A stretch of 43,153 bases of DNA, taken from positions 1 through 43,153 of IMG/VR virus record IMGVR_UViG_3300005467_000007; one strand, written 5' to 3'. Both the position numbers and the translations under genes were made by a program. Under the pieces are notes generated by a model. It was given only the letters and a program-made list of their open reading frames with translations, searched no databases and had not been told where the DNA came from. This DNA comes from a virus. Shown here piece by piece: positions 7,237-15,022 of this stretch. Within the stretch, counting starts at the first letter, position 1. Every line of letters starts with the position of its first letter.

Positions 7237-8000
7237 TTTCTAGCACCGTACACGACGCCGTTGACAATGGCCCGTCCGGCCACTATTGGGATTCCCTGTA
7301 GCCAGAACGTCCCATCTGACAGGTAATGTACCACGCCAAACGCGTGTTGCCACTGCCGCCGCACTAAATCGCGATGTCGGTAGTCGATGGCCTCGGCGCT
7401 GCCCAGCCAACCCAACGTTGCACCGACATGACGTTTGCCGCGCACGGTGCCTTGATAGACTATCTGCAGCTGGTGCACATGCCCGAAGCACACATTTGTC
7501 CCGACATCCTGTAGCGACTGGCGCGCCGCGTTCACCCCACAGCGGCCGACGTCGTGTGTGTACCCCAGCTCCCCGATATACAGCGTCTCCTTGTACGGGA
7601 CGACCTTCCAACCCCGGCGGTCGAGGTGTAGCATGTCGCGCCAATCGATAAACGGCCGGAGTTCGGGGGCCAGCTTCAACGCATATCGGTCAAGCCTTTC
7701 CTCATGATTCCCGGTAGTTAGCCACTTGTTACCGCGGGCGATACCGCCACGGCGGCACGCACGGTCCAGCTCGTCCAGCGCCAGGTTGGACCCCTTGACC
7801 TCGTCCTCCAGTGACAGGACTTTCTTGGGGTCGTGCGGGTGGCTGGACACGGAGTCGAACGACGAGAAGTCACCCAGCTGCACTACACCCCCCGGGCGCC
7901 CCCGTTCGATGTAGTCCAATAGCACGGCCCAGGCGACCGGGTCGTGATAGGGGGTGTGTACATCTGGAACAACACATATCGTGAACACGTCATTCGACAC
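7233..8000 (-). CDS. Calcineurin-like metallophosphoesterase
   Basis: 255 residues with the ordered metal-binding motifs of the family: PDVHTPYH (Asp13, His15), QLGDFSSFD (Asp44), TTGNHEERLD (Asn98, His99), a later THDVG, and FGHVHQ. These coordinate two metal ions for hydrolysis of phosphomono- or diesters. Phage members act on nucleotides, RNA or DNA ends, and the substrate cannot be read from sequence. The GTG start overlaps the RuvC-like gene by 11 bases. It belongs to the DNA-metabolism operon, so a nucleic-acid or nucleotide substrate is the best inference. Confidence 0.8.
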   Translation of the reverse strand: MSNDVFTICVVPDVHTPYHDPVAWAVLLDYIERGRPGGVVQLGDFSSFDSVSSHPHDPKKVLSLEDEVKGSNLALDELDRACRRGGIARGNKWLTTGNHEERLDRYALKLAPELRPFIDWRDMLHLDRRGWKVVPYKETLYIGELGYTHDVGRCGVNAARQSLQDVGTNVCFGHVHQLQIVYQGTVRGKRHVGATLGWLGSAEAIDYRHRDLVRRQWQHAFGVVHYLSDGTFWLQGIPIVAGRAIVNGVVYGARK

Positions 8001-8454
8001 GGAAAGGCTCCTTCTGCGCGGCCGTCAGCTTACCCCATGCAACCGCGATGCCAATCGATTCTAGCACGTCCGCCTGATGTGTCTTGGGGATATCCGCCAC
8101 GTAGTGCCCATAGGCCGGCCGGAGGCGGGCCAATACGACCGCCTTCGTGAGGCGGACAGCGCCGGGCCACAACACCCGGCGCCACTGGTCAGGCGAGATG
8201 GAGTACTTCCGCTCGGCCGGGAAGCGTTCGAACAACCGCCCCGCCGTGAACGATAGGGTCTGCTGTGATTTCCGCGACACGCGGACCCGCTTGCCGTTGC
8301 GGTAGATGGGGCCGGGGAACTGACCTTCGATTACCAGCTCGTCGGGGAGCAGCCCTTCAGCCTGCTCTGACCAGTGTGTGGCCACCTCGACCACACCGTC
8401 GACCGTGAGACAGAACCCCGGCTTGGCGCCCGGGTCTATCGCGAGTACCCTCAC
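7990..8454 (-). CDS. RuvC-like Holliday junction resolvase
   Basis: 154 residues with an RNase H fold signature: VLAIDPGAKPGF (Asp7), ELVIEGQFPG (Glu43), and HQADVLESIGIAVAWG (Asp129, Glu132), which supply the acidic catalytic set. Phage RuvC-like enzymes cut branched DNA before packaging. The start is GTG at 8454, forming GTGA with the upstream stop; a longer frame upstream would bury the family start (xRVLAIDPG). The genome also encodes an endonuclease VII, so it has two candidate debranching enzymes. Confidence 0.75.
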   Translation of the reverse strand: MRVLAIDPGAKPGFCLTVDGVVEVATHWSEQAEGLLPDELVIEGQFPGPIYRNGKRVRVSRKSQQTLSFTAGRLFERFPAERKYSISPDQWRRVLWPGAVRLTKAVVLARLRPAYGHYVADIPKTHQADVLESIGIAVAWGKLTAAQKEPFRVE

Positions 8455-9014
8455 GACCCCAACCCCAGCCGGTCCGCCATCGCCAAGAACTCCCACTCCG
8501 CCGCGTCTGGGGGCAGTGGGTAGCACGCCTCGTGCCACGGCTCCCGCGTACCCTCGCCCCCGAGCAACAGCTCCCGCGGGTACTCCCCAGAGAACAAGTC
8601 CCGGGCCTCGGACAGCCGGGCCCGGAGGTCCGCGTCCTTAATGATGGGGCACCGGCGAAACGCCACATCGAACCGCGTCTCCACACACGTGGCCCACTCG
8701 TCCTCCAGGATGCGATAGTCCGGCATGAGGCGCTTCAGCCCCGACGTCATGTCCCCCAGGTACGCCTCCGTAGCATCGTGGAGCAGGGCGGACCGGTTGC
8801 GCCGGGCGTTGGTGCCGGACGCCGACGCCACGATGTTGGCCACGTACACGGAGTGCGACGCGACGGAGTAGTACTCGTGCACGGCGCCACCGAATCGACA
8901 TACCCGCGCTAGGTGGTGGGCGATGTCCTCCAGACAGATGTCCTCGGGGCGGGGGGCAGACAGGTCCAGCATGCGGCCGGTATACGTGCGGTAGGCGTAT
9001 TTGTTGGGGGTCAT
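8451..9014 (-). CDS. HD-domain nucleotide phosphohydrolase (YfbR/DatZ type)
   Basis: 187 residues. The HD metal site is complete: His54 in YSVASHSVYVA, His79-Asp80 in ALLHDATEAYLGD, and further acidic residues. The N-terminal TYTGRMLDLSAPRPEDICLEDIAHHLARVCRFGG is characteristic of the phage HD hydrolases related to YfbR-type nucleotidases. Some phage members (DatZ) remove dATP. The ATG at 9014 overlaps the upstream stop as TAATG. The DUF5664 protein and the DNA polymerase are encoded just upstream. Substrate specificity (dATP, other dNTP or dNMP) cannot be decided here. Confidence 0.75.
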   Translation of the reverse strand: MTPNKYAYRTYTGRMLDLSAPRPEDICLEDIAHHLARVCRFGGAVHEYYSVASHSVYVANIVASASGTNARRNRSALLHDATEAYLGDMTSGLKRLMPDYRILEDEWATCVETRFDVAFRRCPIIKDADLRARLSEARDLFSGEYPRELLLGGEGTREPWHEACYPLPPDAAEWEFLAMADRLGLGS

Positions 9015-9208
9015 TATCGATTCCGAATCTTTCGTGCGAGGTGAACGGGAGCTACCGCGAGGGCCGCGAGGAACAGCATTAACAGTCCGAATGGCCACGC
9101 GATAACGACCATGGTAACCAGTGGGTATGCGCTGGGCTCGGGGTCTTCGTAGCAACACGCGGCCGTAGCCACCAGTAGCCCGATGGCTAGGTACAGCAAT
9201 GGGTGCAC
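9014..9208 (-). CDS. Small two-helix membrane protein
   Basis: 64 residues: a hydrophobic N-terminus (LLYLAIGLLVATAACC), a short polar loop, and a second long hydrophobic segment (VTMVVIAWPFGLLMLFLAALAV) followed by a basic end. The GTG start at 9208 is preceded by AAGGA at a suitable distance. It sits between the two nucleotide-pool genes. The function is unknown. A lipoprotein reading (Cys18) is possible but the box is poor. Confidence 0.55.
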   Translation of the reverse strand: MHPLLYLAIGLLVATAACCYEDPEPSAYPLVTMVVIAWPFGLLMLFLAALAVAPVHLARKIRNR

Positions 9209-9209
9209 G

Positions 9210-9728
9210 TCAGTTATCCTTCGCGGTGGGTTCGGGGGCGGCCGCGTCGTATCCGTTCAGCCCATCCACGAGGGCTTTCAGCCGGTCCATCCTGGTCACG
9301 ACCGACGCCACGGGGGCGGGGCGGTCGTCCAGGTCGGTGCGGCCACGCTCGGCGAACACGACCAGGAACAGCACGTTGCACCAAAAGCACGATTCGTGGG
9401 GCAGACCCTGTTCGTCCAACATTTCGCCGGCCGCGTACGCCGTCGCGTGGCGCTGGGCCGCGGCGAACACACGGGAGTATTGCAGGCCTTTTTCCCAGTT
9501 ACGCTCGGCGTACTTCTTGGCGCCGAACGCCAGCACGCGAGCGATGCCGGGTAGCTGACGGGTGGGGATGGACAGCTCCAGCTTGAACGGCTTGGCTGAC
9601 CACCAAATCTTGAGTCCTTCGGCGGTGGATTCCACACCGTGGTCGACTGCGATGGCGTGGAACTCGTTCCACGGGATGAGGTCCGGGCGCGGGCGGTTGG
9701 CGTCGAACTTGTTTCCTGATTCTGTCAT
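9210..9728 (-). CDS. DUF5664 / dATP-dGTP pyrophosphohydrolase-like protein (MazZ-related)
   Basis: 172 residues with the pattern KFDANRPRPDLIP, LARVLAFGAKKY-like (residues 61-73), NWEKG, RVFAAAQRHATAYAAGEMLDEQGLPHESCFWCNVLFLVVF and DLDDR. This matches the phage family annotated as dATP/dGTP diphosphohydrolase (DUF5664), whose characterised relative MazZ works in 2-aminoadenine (Z) phages, turning dGTP to dGMP and dATP to dAMP. Conserved Lys/Tyr, Arg-His, Gly-Glu and Asp residues are in place. The ATG overlaps the DNA polymerase stop (ATGA), so the two are coupled. No PurZ is found in the genome, so Z synthesis is not implied. Confidence 0.75.
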   Translation of the reverse strand: MTESGNKFDANRPRPDLIPWNEFHAIAVDHGVESTAEGLKIWWSAKPFKLELSIPTRQLPGIARVLAFGAKKYAERNWEKGLQYSRVFAAAQRHATAYAAGEMLDEQGLPHESCFWCNVLFLVVFAERGRTDLDDRPAPVASVVTRMDRLKALVDGLNGYDAAAPEPTAKDN

Positions 9729-11686
9729 TGGTCACTCCACACTAGTAGGTCCCCGTTAGGGGCGCGGACTTCCTTTGCCCGCTTCGACCAACGCGGCATC
9801 GCCTTGGCCTCTGGTACACACGATAGTACGTCGGGCAGGACTCGTCGAGCCGCATCCGTCAACAGCCCACGAATCGTCCGGTCGGCCTCGGCGAGACGCG
9901 CCAGCGGGACCTGGATGAGCCATTCGTCGTGAATATGCGCCAACATCCTACAGTCCCCCAGCGCCCCGCCCGCGAAGTACATCGCCTCGGTGAGCGCGAT
10001 GGTACCCTCGGAGCACACGAATGCGCCGAGTTCCTGGAAGGGGTTGTTCGCCGCGGCGCAGAACCACACGTCCTTACGGGTCATCCCGAACCCGGGCAGG
10101 TCCGCGTCGAATGTCTTCGCGCCAGGCTTCTCGGTGGACGCGACGTACTCCAGCCACGCCGCGCCATCGGGGTTCTCCTCTTTCCAAATCGCCCGCGCCC
10201 GCTTGGACTGCTCGGGGGTAATGGCGACCTTGTACTGCATCTTGCAGTACCGGGCGTGCTTCTCCGGGTTGGACATCCCACCCTGGAATCCGAAGTTCGA
10301 CCCCTTGCCAGCCTGGCGCCACCAGTAGCAGTCCCGGTCGCCGTCCTTCAGCCGCCGTCGGAACTCGTCGTACCCCACTCCGCCCGGCATCAACCGCGCC
10401 CCGATGCGTGAGTGCAGGTCGACCTTGGTGTTCAGGTCGTCCACCATCCGACGGAGGCCCAACTGGTTGTAGACGTTCTGGGCGAAGCTGGCTAACTCCA
10501 GGCCGGCCATATCCACCGACACGATGCAGTACCCCGGCGGGGCCACGACGCACTCGCGGATGAGCGGGACGTTGGTGCCCGGCTTGGCATCCAACCCCGT
10601 GCGCCAGTTCTGGATGGCGGGCTTGGCCGCCGACGTGCGGAGCGTGTCGGTGATGTCGTACTTGGTGTGGATTAGCCCGCCCCCGAGCCGTAACATCGGC
10701 ACGTCCGCCGACTCCACCTTGGACCACTCACCGTATGACGCGAACGCCACCAGGTCCGGGTCGTTCGACTCACGTAGGGTCTCCGACGCCAGAGACACGG
10801 AGGGGGTCCATGGAGGCTTCGGGGGCAGGCCGGCCGCAGCGCGCTCACGGTCACGCTTCGCACGGGCGCGCTTCGCGGTGAGGGTCTGCTCGGTCATCGG
10901 CGGGTGCCCATCGTATGCGGTGGTCACCATCGCGCGCAGCAGTGCCTGGTTCTTGACCCACCCAATCGTACGGACCCCCTGGCGCGTGCACGCACGCCAC
11001 TCCAAGATGCCGGCCTCCACCGCGGCGGGAGTCAGGCGCTCCAGCTCGGCCTGGGCTGTGGCCGCGAGGGCGTCGGCAGCACGCTGGTCCACGGGCAGGC
11101 CCCACACGGAGGACAGCTGCAAGCAGAACGACCGGTACGAGAGACGCTGGAGTGCGCGCAAGGGGACGTACTTGCCGAAACGGCGCAGCTGGCGCTCGAA
11201 CACCTTCACGACGATACAATCGTCCAGTGCGTACGAGCAGTGGGGCTCGGGGATGGCCAGCGCATCGAGGAACTGGCCGAACTCTAGCGCGAGGCCGGAG
11301 TCTTTCAGGTCGGGCGAGGGCAACCCGTGGGCCTCACACACGGCGCCCAGCTTGCCCGACGCACGCTGCGCCAGGCCGGCGATTTCGCCGAGGCGCTGGT
11401 AGGCGTAGGTGCACAGGATACGGCCGGCCCGGTACGCGGCGAACACCTCATCCGTCAGCCCCGCGGCGCACCACACGGCCGCGTCGTACGCTGCGTTGTG
11501 CAGCACGAGCGTGACGTCGGGGTCGAGCAGCCAGCCCCGAATGGTGTCCAGGGCGCCGGCTCGGCGCGTCTGGATGTGGCGCTCGGTCGAGCCGAGGTGC
11601 TGCCACTGGATGCACACGAGGGCCGGGGCCATGTACCCCGGAGCGAAGAGTTCGGTCTCTGAGTCACACCCGATGTACTGTGTCAT
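9725..11686 (-). CDS. Family A DNA polymerase with 3'-5' exonuclease
   Basis: 653 residues. Exonuclease domain: GCDSETE (Asp8, Glu10), VLHNAAYDAA, and CSYALDDC, the DEDDy set. Polymerase domain: motif A VSVDMAGLELASFAQ near 390, motif B RQAGKGSNFGFQGG near 455, motif C HIHDEW near 584. The catalytic Asp in A and C, the motif B Lys and the Phe of NFG are kept. However, the motif A Tyr is Met and the Tyr after the O-helix Phe is replaced (QGG instead of the usual IYG), so nucleotide selection may differ from Pol I. It is the replicative polymerase of the phage. It is encoded upstream of, and overlaps, the MazZ-related gene. The leader (11687-11772) contains an inverted repeat. Confidence 0.9.
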   Translation of the reverse strand: MTQYIGCDSETELFAPGYMAPALVCIQWQHLGSTERHIQTRRAGALDTIRGWLLDPDVTLVLHNAAYDAAVWCAAGLTDEVFAAYRAGRILCTYAYQRLGEIAGLAQRASGKLGAVCEAHGLPSPDLKDSGLALEFGQFLDALAIPEPHCSYALDDCIVVKVFERQLRRFGKYVPLRALQRLSYRSFCLQLSSVWGLPVDQRAADALAATAQAELERLTPAAVEAGILEWRACTRQGVRTIGWVKNQALLRAMVTTAYDGHPPMTEQTLTAKRARAKRDRERAAAGLPPKPPWTPSVSLASETLRESNDPDLVAFASYGEWSKVESADVPMLRLGGGLIHTKYDITDTLRTSAAKPAIQNWRTGLDAKPGTNVPLIRECVVAPPGYCIVSVDMAGLELASFAQNVYNQLGLRRMVDDLNTKVDLHSRIGARLMPGGVGYDEFRRRLKDGDRDCYWWRQAGKGSNFGFQGGMSNPEKHARYCKMQYKVAITPEQSKRARAIWKEENPDGAAWLEYVASTEKPGAKTFDADLPGFGMTRKDVWFCAAANNPFQELGAFVCSEGTIALTEAMYFAGGALGDCRMLAHIHDEWLIQVPLARLAEADRTIRGLLTDAARRVLPDVLSCVPEAKAMPRWSKRAKEVRAPNGDLLVWSDQ

Positions 11687-11696
11687 GGTAGGCGCC

Positions 11697-11764
11697 CCGC
11701 GGTGGGTTACGTGTCAGGGTGGACCGCATAAGTCCGGTAGTCCCGTTCGTGTCCCCCACCGCGG
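11697..11764. promoter_or_regulatory. Inverted repeat in the leader of the DNA polymerase gene
   Basis: CCGCGGTGGG at 11697-11706 and CCCACCGCGG at 11755-11764 are perfect inverted copies 48 bases apart, filling most of the 86-base gap before the polymerase ATG. They could fold the mRNA leader or bind a protein. This is the only sizeable gap inside the replication operon, so it may be a control point. Function not shown. Confidence 0.35.
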
Positions 11765-11772
11765 TACTAGTC

Positions 11773-12324
11773 TTAGCGCGTCCCGAGCAATCGCGCCACC
11801 GCCCGTGCACACTCCGCGGCTTGCCGACAGTCCGCCAACGCCCGGTGGGCGGCTGTGTCCGCGCCGGTGACCACGTCACCGCGGCCGAGGTCCCGCGCGA
11901 ACTGCCGCAGTGTCGACGCGTCGAACACGCGATGCGAGAAGTACGCCCGCACTCGGGGTAGGTGCACGGCCAGCCACCCCAGGTCGAACTGCGGGGAGAA
12001 CCCCCCGATGGGCTCACGCCCCGGGGCGGGGTTCCCGAAATACCCCAGGAATCGGACCAGGTCCGCCTCGGCTTCGCCGAGTGGGATGCCCCGCTCGGCC
12101 ACGTCCTGTAGCAGCCCTGACGCCGCGTGCATCTGCAGCACAGGTGTCGTCAGGGAATCGCGCCACCCCGACCCAGCCGGCGGTCGGATAACCCACGACT
12201 GGGATGCGACTTCCGTGTACGCCGGGGCGTCGGCCTCAGTGGCCAGCACAGCGATTTCAAGGATGTGGCCGGTCGCCGGGTCCAGTTCGGTAGTTTCGAG
12301 GTCAAGGAATATGCGGCACGCCAT
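11773..12324 (-). CDS. DEDDh 3'-5' exonuclease (DnaQ/oligoribonuclease-like)
   Basis: 183 residues. Motif I FLDLETTELDP (Asp8, Glu10), motif II FSPQFDLGWL near 100, motif III HRALADC near 165 with its His and Asp. Such enzymes remove 3' nucleotides from DNA or short RNA. The start is the ATG at 12324, which has GGAGAA upstream and puts MACRIFLDLETT at the N-terminus as in the family; it overlaps the endonuclease VII gene by 23 bases. It is a stand-alone exonuclease, additional to the one inside the polymerase. Confidence 0.75.
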   Translation of the reverse strand: MACRIFLDLETTELDPATGHILEIAVLATEADAPAYTEVASQSWVIRPPAGSGWRDSLTTPVLQMHAASGLLQDVAERGIPLGEAEADLVRFLGYFGNPAPGREPIGGFSPQFDLGWLAVHLPRVRAYFSHRVFDASTLRQFARDLGRGDVVTGADTAAHRALADCRQAAECARAVARLLGTR

Positions 12325-12727
12325 CGGTCTTCTCCAGATACTCGGCCGCGCGTCGCACGCGGTCATGGCCCGTCGGGCCTAGGAAACTATTGCAGGTCGT
12401 GCACAACCAGCCGCGGATTTTGCCGGTCTCATGGTTGTGGTCACACCGGAGCTTGCGGTCCGGCTTCCGGCAGATAGGGCATTGCCCGACCCGCTTCTCG
12501 GCGGTCGGGTTCAGCATACCCCGGGCCTTTCGCCGACTGCGGCGTTGGGCATCTTTGTTCTTTTCGGGATTGGCCATTCGCCACGCTGTTACGGCTGCCC
12601 GTGTTTGCTCCGGGTGTAGCCGCCTATACTCGGCGGCGAACGCCCGCTGATACTCGCGCCGCGCCGGTGATACGGCGCGGCGCTTGCGAGGCGTCTCAGC
12701 CCTGGTCGAGGGCGAATCGGAGTTCAT
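12302..12727 (-). CDS. Recombination endonuclease VII-like (HNH) nuclease
   Basis: 141 residues. The C-terminal half has the endonuclease VII zinc/HNH core: CPIC (Cys83, Cys86), RCDHNHETGKIRGWLCTTCN with Asp96-His97-Asn98-His99 and Cys109/Cys112, then FLGPTGHD. The N-terminal half is a basic helix that probably binds DNA. T4 endonuclease VII resolves branches before packaging. I chose the ATG at 12727, preceded by AAGG; an upstream extension would lie in another gene's coding sequence and reads as low-complexity Ser/Arg/Cys. Confidence 0.8.
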   Translation of the reverse strand: MNSDSPSTRAETPRKRRAVSPARREYQRAFAAEYRRLHPEQTRAAVTAWRMANPEKNKDAQRRSRRKARGMLNPTAEKRVGQCPICRKPDRKLRCDHNHETGKIRGWLCTTCNSFLGPTGHDRVRRAAEYLEKTDGVPHIP

Positions 12728-13199
12728 GCACAGCCTTGCCCGTGCGGGTGTTGCGCAGAAACTTGTTCTCGACGCGCATCGCGATGCCCAGCGGCTCGAC
12801 TTCGTTGTGCAGCTGCAGCAACACGGGCGCGGCCTTGAAGCCGTCGTCGCAGGGCTGCCCTGCGACGGTCGCCGCGAACTCACGGCGCTGCTGCGCCATC
12901 TTGCCCAGAACAAATTCTGGGATACTTTTGTGCTGGTCAAAGAAGGCCACCACGTAGGTCTTACCCACCTTGACGTTCTCGGGATTGCTCGACTCGGTGA
13001 TGGTCATGTTGACAAACACCCCGCGGTTGTCAAAATTCTTCTTGGCCTTGACCTCGTTGATACGGACCTTCGCCTGGAAGGCGACGTCATACGGGAGAAA
13101 ATCCTCTAGACCCTGGCTGAGGAGTTCGCGGTCATCCGAGGCCCCCAGAATACTGAGTGCGTCTTTGCTGGTGGTGGTCGTAACGATTGCATTGGACAT
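12696..13199 (-). CDS. Putative ssDNA-binding (OB-fold-like) protein
   Basis: 167 residues. The pattern DVAFQAKVRINEVKAKKN, then GVFVNMTITES, then VKVGKTYVVAFFDQHKS, then PLGIAMRVENKF and HELRFALDQG resembles small beta-barrel ssDNA-binding or annealing accessory proteins that phages encode beside helicase and nuclease genes. The location between the SF2 helicase and endonuclease VII supports this. No acidic C-terminal tail typical of SSB is present. The first 20 residues are Thr/Ser-rich. The family is not certain; a recombination mediator is an alternative. Confidence 0.4.
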   Translation of the reverse strand: MSNAIVTTTTSKDALSILGASDDRELLSQGLEDFLPYDVAFQAKVRINEVKAKKNFDNRGVFVNMTITESSNPENVKVGKTYVVAFFDQHKSIPEFVLGKMAQQRREFAATVAGQPCDDGFKAAPVLLQLHNEVEPLGIAMRVENKFLRNTRTGKAVHELRFALDQG

Positions 13200-13226
13200 T
13201 GTTGGTACTACTTTCTGTTGTCGGGG

Positions 13227-14651
13227 TCACCAGTCAACCCCGTCCAACTGGAGGACGGGGTTCGGCTTCCCACTGAGCTTAGCCCGCGCGATTGCCCCGC
13301 GCAAGGCGTCTTCTGATTCTCTGCAATTCACGACCACGTCCACGGTGACGACCGGTGACGTCTGGCCCTGCCGGGCCGTACGGCCAATGAGTTGTCTCCA
13401 GACTTCGGGGTCGGACGGGGGTTCGAGCACCAGGGAGTGATTGAACCCGGCCTGCTGGGCGTTCAGACCTTGGTGGCACGCCTCGATGGACGCAACCACG
13501 AGTGGCTCCTTCGTTTCGTCTAGGCGCACGCCGTCAGCGTCGTAGCCCAGCTCGCGGTGGAGTGGAATATCCCACGCCGCGGCGACACGGTCTTGCAATG
13601 CACGCCGGTCAGCCCACACTATCGTAGCTCGGCCGAGGCCACCGACCGGTAGGTCGTGGATGGGGGGTGGGCGCTCCCACACCACCTCTTCGGTCCGCGG
13701 GGGCTCAGCCGCCTCGGCGGTCTCGTACAGCCGCCACGCGGCCGGACGCAACGCCCGCACCTGATACTCGGTGTCCGCGGCCCCGGTGCCGATGACCGAC
13801 CGCACCGTGTGCGCCCACGCCCGACGGGCAGCCAGGTACACCTCCGACGGGCGGGGCGTCACCCGCATCCAGGCGCCCCACGCCATGAGTCGGGCCGTCT
13901 CGGCGGCCTGCGACGGTGACGTGAGGAAGTACCCGTCGGGCAACGACCAGTCCGCGGGGAGGGTGAGCGCGGGGGCGCGGCGGATGACCCGCACGACCAC
14001 GCGCCCGGTGTATCGGCCGATGCCGTCGCCGTCACGGAACACACCGTCGATGGCGGACAGTTCCCGCACGAACCCAGCGTACCGCTCGGGGGACTCGTCG
14101 AGCAGACATTGCAGGGACTCCAGGCCATATCGGGTCTGGGGCACCAGGTGTCTCACCCGGCCCCGCAACGCCCACGTGAACGCGGGCCCATAGTCCGTCA
14201 CCCGGTCGGTGATGAGCGACGCGGAGAACACACCGACGCGAGTCGGGGGCCGCGCGATGAGGTATCGTTCTAACCGAACCCGGGCCGAGTTCCGTAGCCC
14301 GCGGGCCTTGTGGAACTCATCCATCAGCACGTCGGACGGCTGGTAGCGGTCGAGGAAGTCGTGCTGGTCGGCGCGGGTCAGCCACGTGTACGAGGCGAAC
14401 GCCGCGCCCTCCGGTGCGTAGCCGGCGGACTTCGCCTCAAACGTCGGCACCCCGTAGGATTCAAACATCTTGCGGGTCTGGGGTATCACGGACGCCGGCG
14501 CCACGACCAGCGGACGCGCACACCGCTTTGCAATCAGAGCCGCCGCGTACGTCTTGCCGGCGCCGGGTTCCCGGTCCACCACCACCCCGCCGCACCGCAC
14601 GAAGGCGTCGGCGCAGGCGGATTGCCATTCGTGCGGGGCGGGGGCGGTCAT
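13227..14651 (-). CDS. Superfamily 2 helicase/ATPase
   Basis: 474 residues. Motif I EPGAGKTYAA (30-34), motif II LMDEFHKA (Asp111-Glu112-Phe-His), motif III FSASLI (143-145) and motif VI IGRTARQGQ near 420 place it with the SNF2/DEAD-like SF2 proteins. It uses ATP to move on or remodel DNA, probably at the replication fork or with the adjacent RecB-like nuclease. The ATG at 14651 overlaps the upstream stop (ATGA); the 8 extra residues of a longer frame lie in that gene. The middle (150-330) is a large insertion without known motifs. Confidence 0.75.
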   Translation of the reverse strand: MTAPAPHEWQSACADAFVRCGGVVVDREPGAGKTYAAALIAKRCARPLVVAPASVIPQTRKMFESYGVPTFEAKSAGYAPEGAAFASYTWLTRADQHDFLDRYQPSDVLMDEFHKARGLRNSARVRLERYLIARPPTRVGVFSASLITDRVTDYGPAFTWALRGRVRHLVPQTRYGLESLQCLLDESPERYAGFVRELSAIDGVFRDGDGIGRYTGRVVVRVIRRAPALTLPADWSLPDGYFLTSPSQAAETARLMAWGAWMRVTPRPSEVYLAARRAWAHTVRSVIGTGAADTEYQVRALRPAAWRLYETAEAAEPPRTEEVVWERPPPIHDLPVGGLGRATIVWADRRALQDRVAAAWDIPLHRELGYDADGVRLDETKEPLVVASIEACHQGLNAQQAGFNHSLVLEPPSDPEVWRQLIGRTARQGQTSPVVTVDVVVNCRESEDALRGAIARAKLSGKPNPVLQLDGVDW

Positions 14652-15022
14652 CGGGCACCCAGCCGTGACGCCCAATCCACGAGGTCACACCGCGCGTCGC
14701 ACAACGCCTCGCGCTCGCGGGCCGTAAGCCCCGCGTACACGTCAGCCGTGGGGGTCTGGGGCTGCTCGGCGAGCGACCATCGGTTAGCAAAGTACGCCGA
14801 CCCGGCCGACGCCCAAGCCAAGTCGTAGCGCACCTCGGGGACCTCCGCGGCCAGGCCTTCCGAGAAACACGGCGTCCGTCCGTGGTCCGGGATGGCCCGG
14901 AGTGTCGGGGTTTCGTCCGGGTCGGCGTGGGCTAGGGACGCCACGAACTCGGCCGGGTCCTGGAGGACGGGGCGGTCGGCGTCGGCCAACACCCACGCCG
15001 CGGTGCGTTCGGAGGGGGTCAC
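14648..15022 (-). CDS. Protein of unknown function in the nuclease-helicase pair
   Basis: 124 residues, mostly helical in appearance, acidic, with SERTAAWVLADADRPVLQDPAEFVASLAHADPDETP at the N-terminus and LTAREREALCDARCDLVDWASRL at the C-terminus. The GTG at 15022 gives GTGA with the upstream stop and the downstream gene starts in its own stop, so it is translated as part of a nuclease-X-helicase trio. No domain is recognised. Confidence 0.55.
   Translation of the reverse strand: MTPSERTAAWVLADADRPVLQDPAEFVASLAHADPDETPTLRAIPDHGRTPCFSEGLAAEVPEVRYDLAWASAGSAYFANRWSLAEQPQTPTADVYAGLTAREREALCDARCDLVDWASRLGAR

Noticed and set aside
7238-7246. TGCTAGAAA on the minus strand before the gene at 6913-7236
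   Set aside because: Lacks the final T of the box and spans the stop codon of the metallophosphoesterase; the GTGA overlap explains expression.
8056-8064. TGCTAGAAT on the minus strand inside the RuvC-like gene
   Set aside because: Encodes catalytic-motif residues (DVLESIG), so its sequence is explained by protein constraint; a minor internal promoter for 7233-8000 remains possible.
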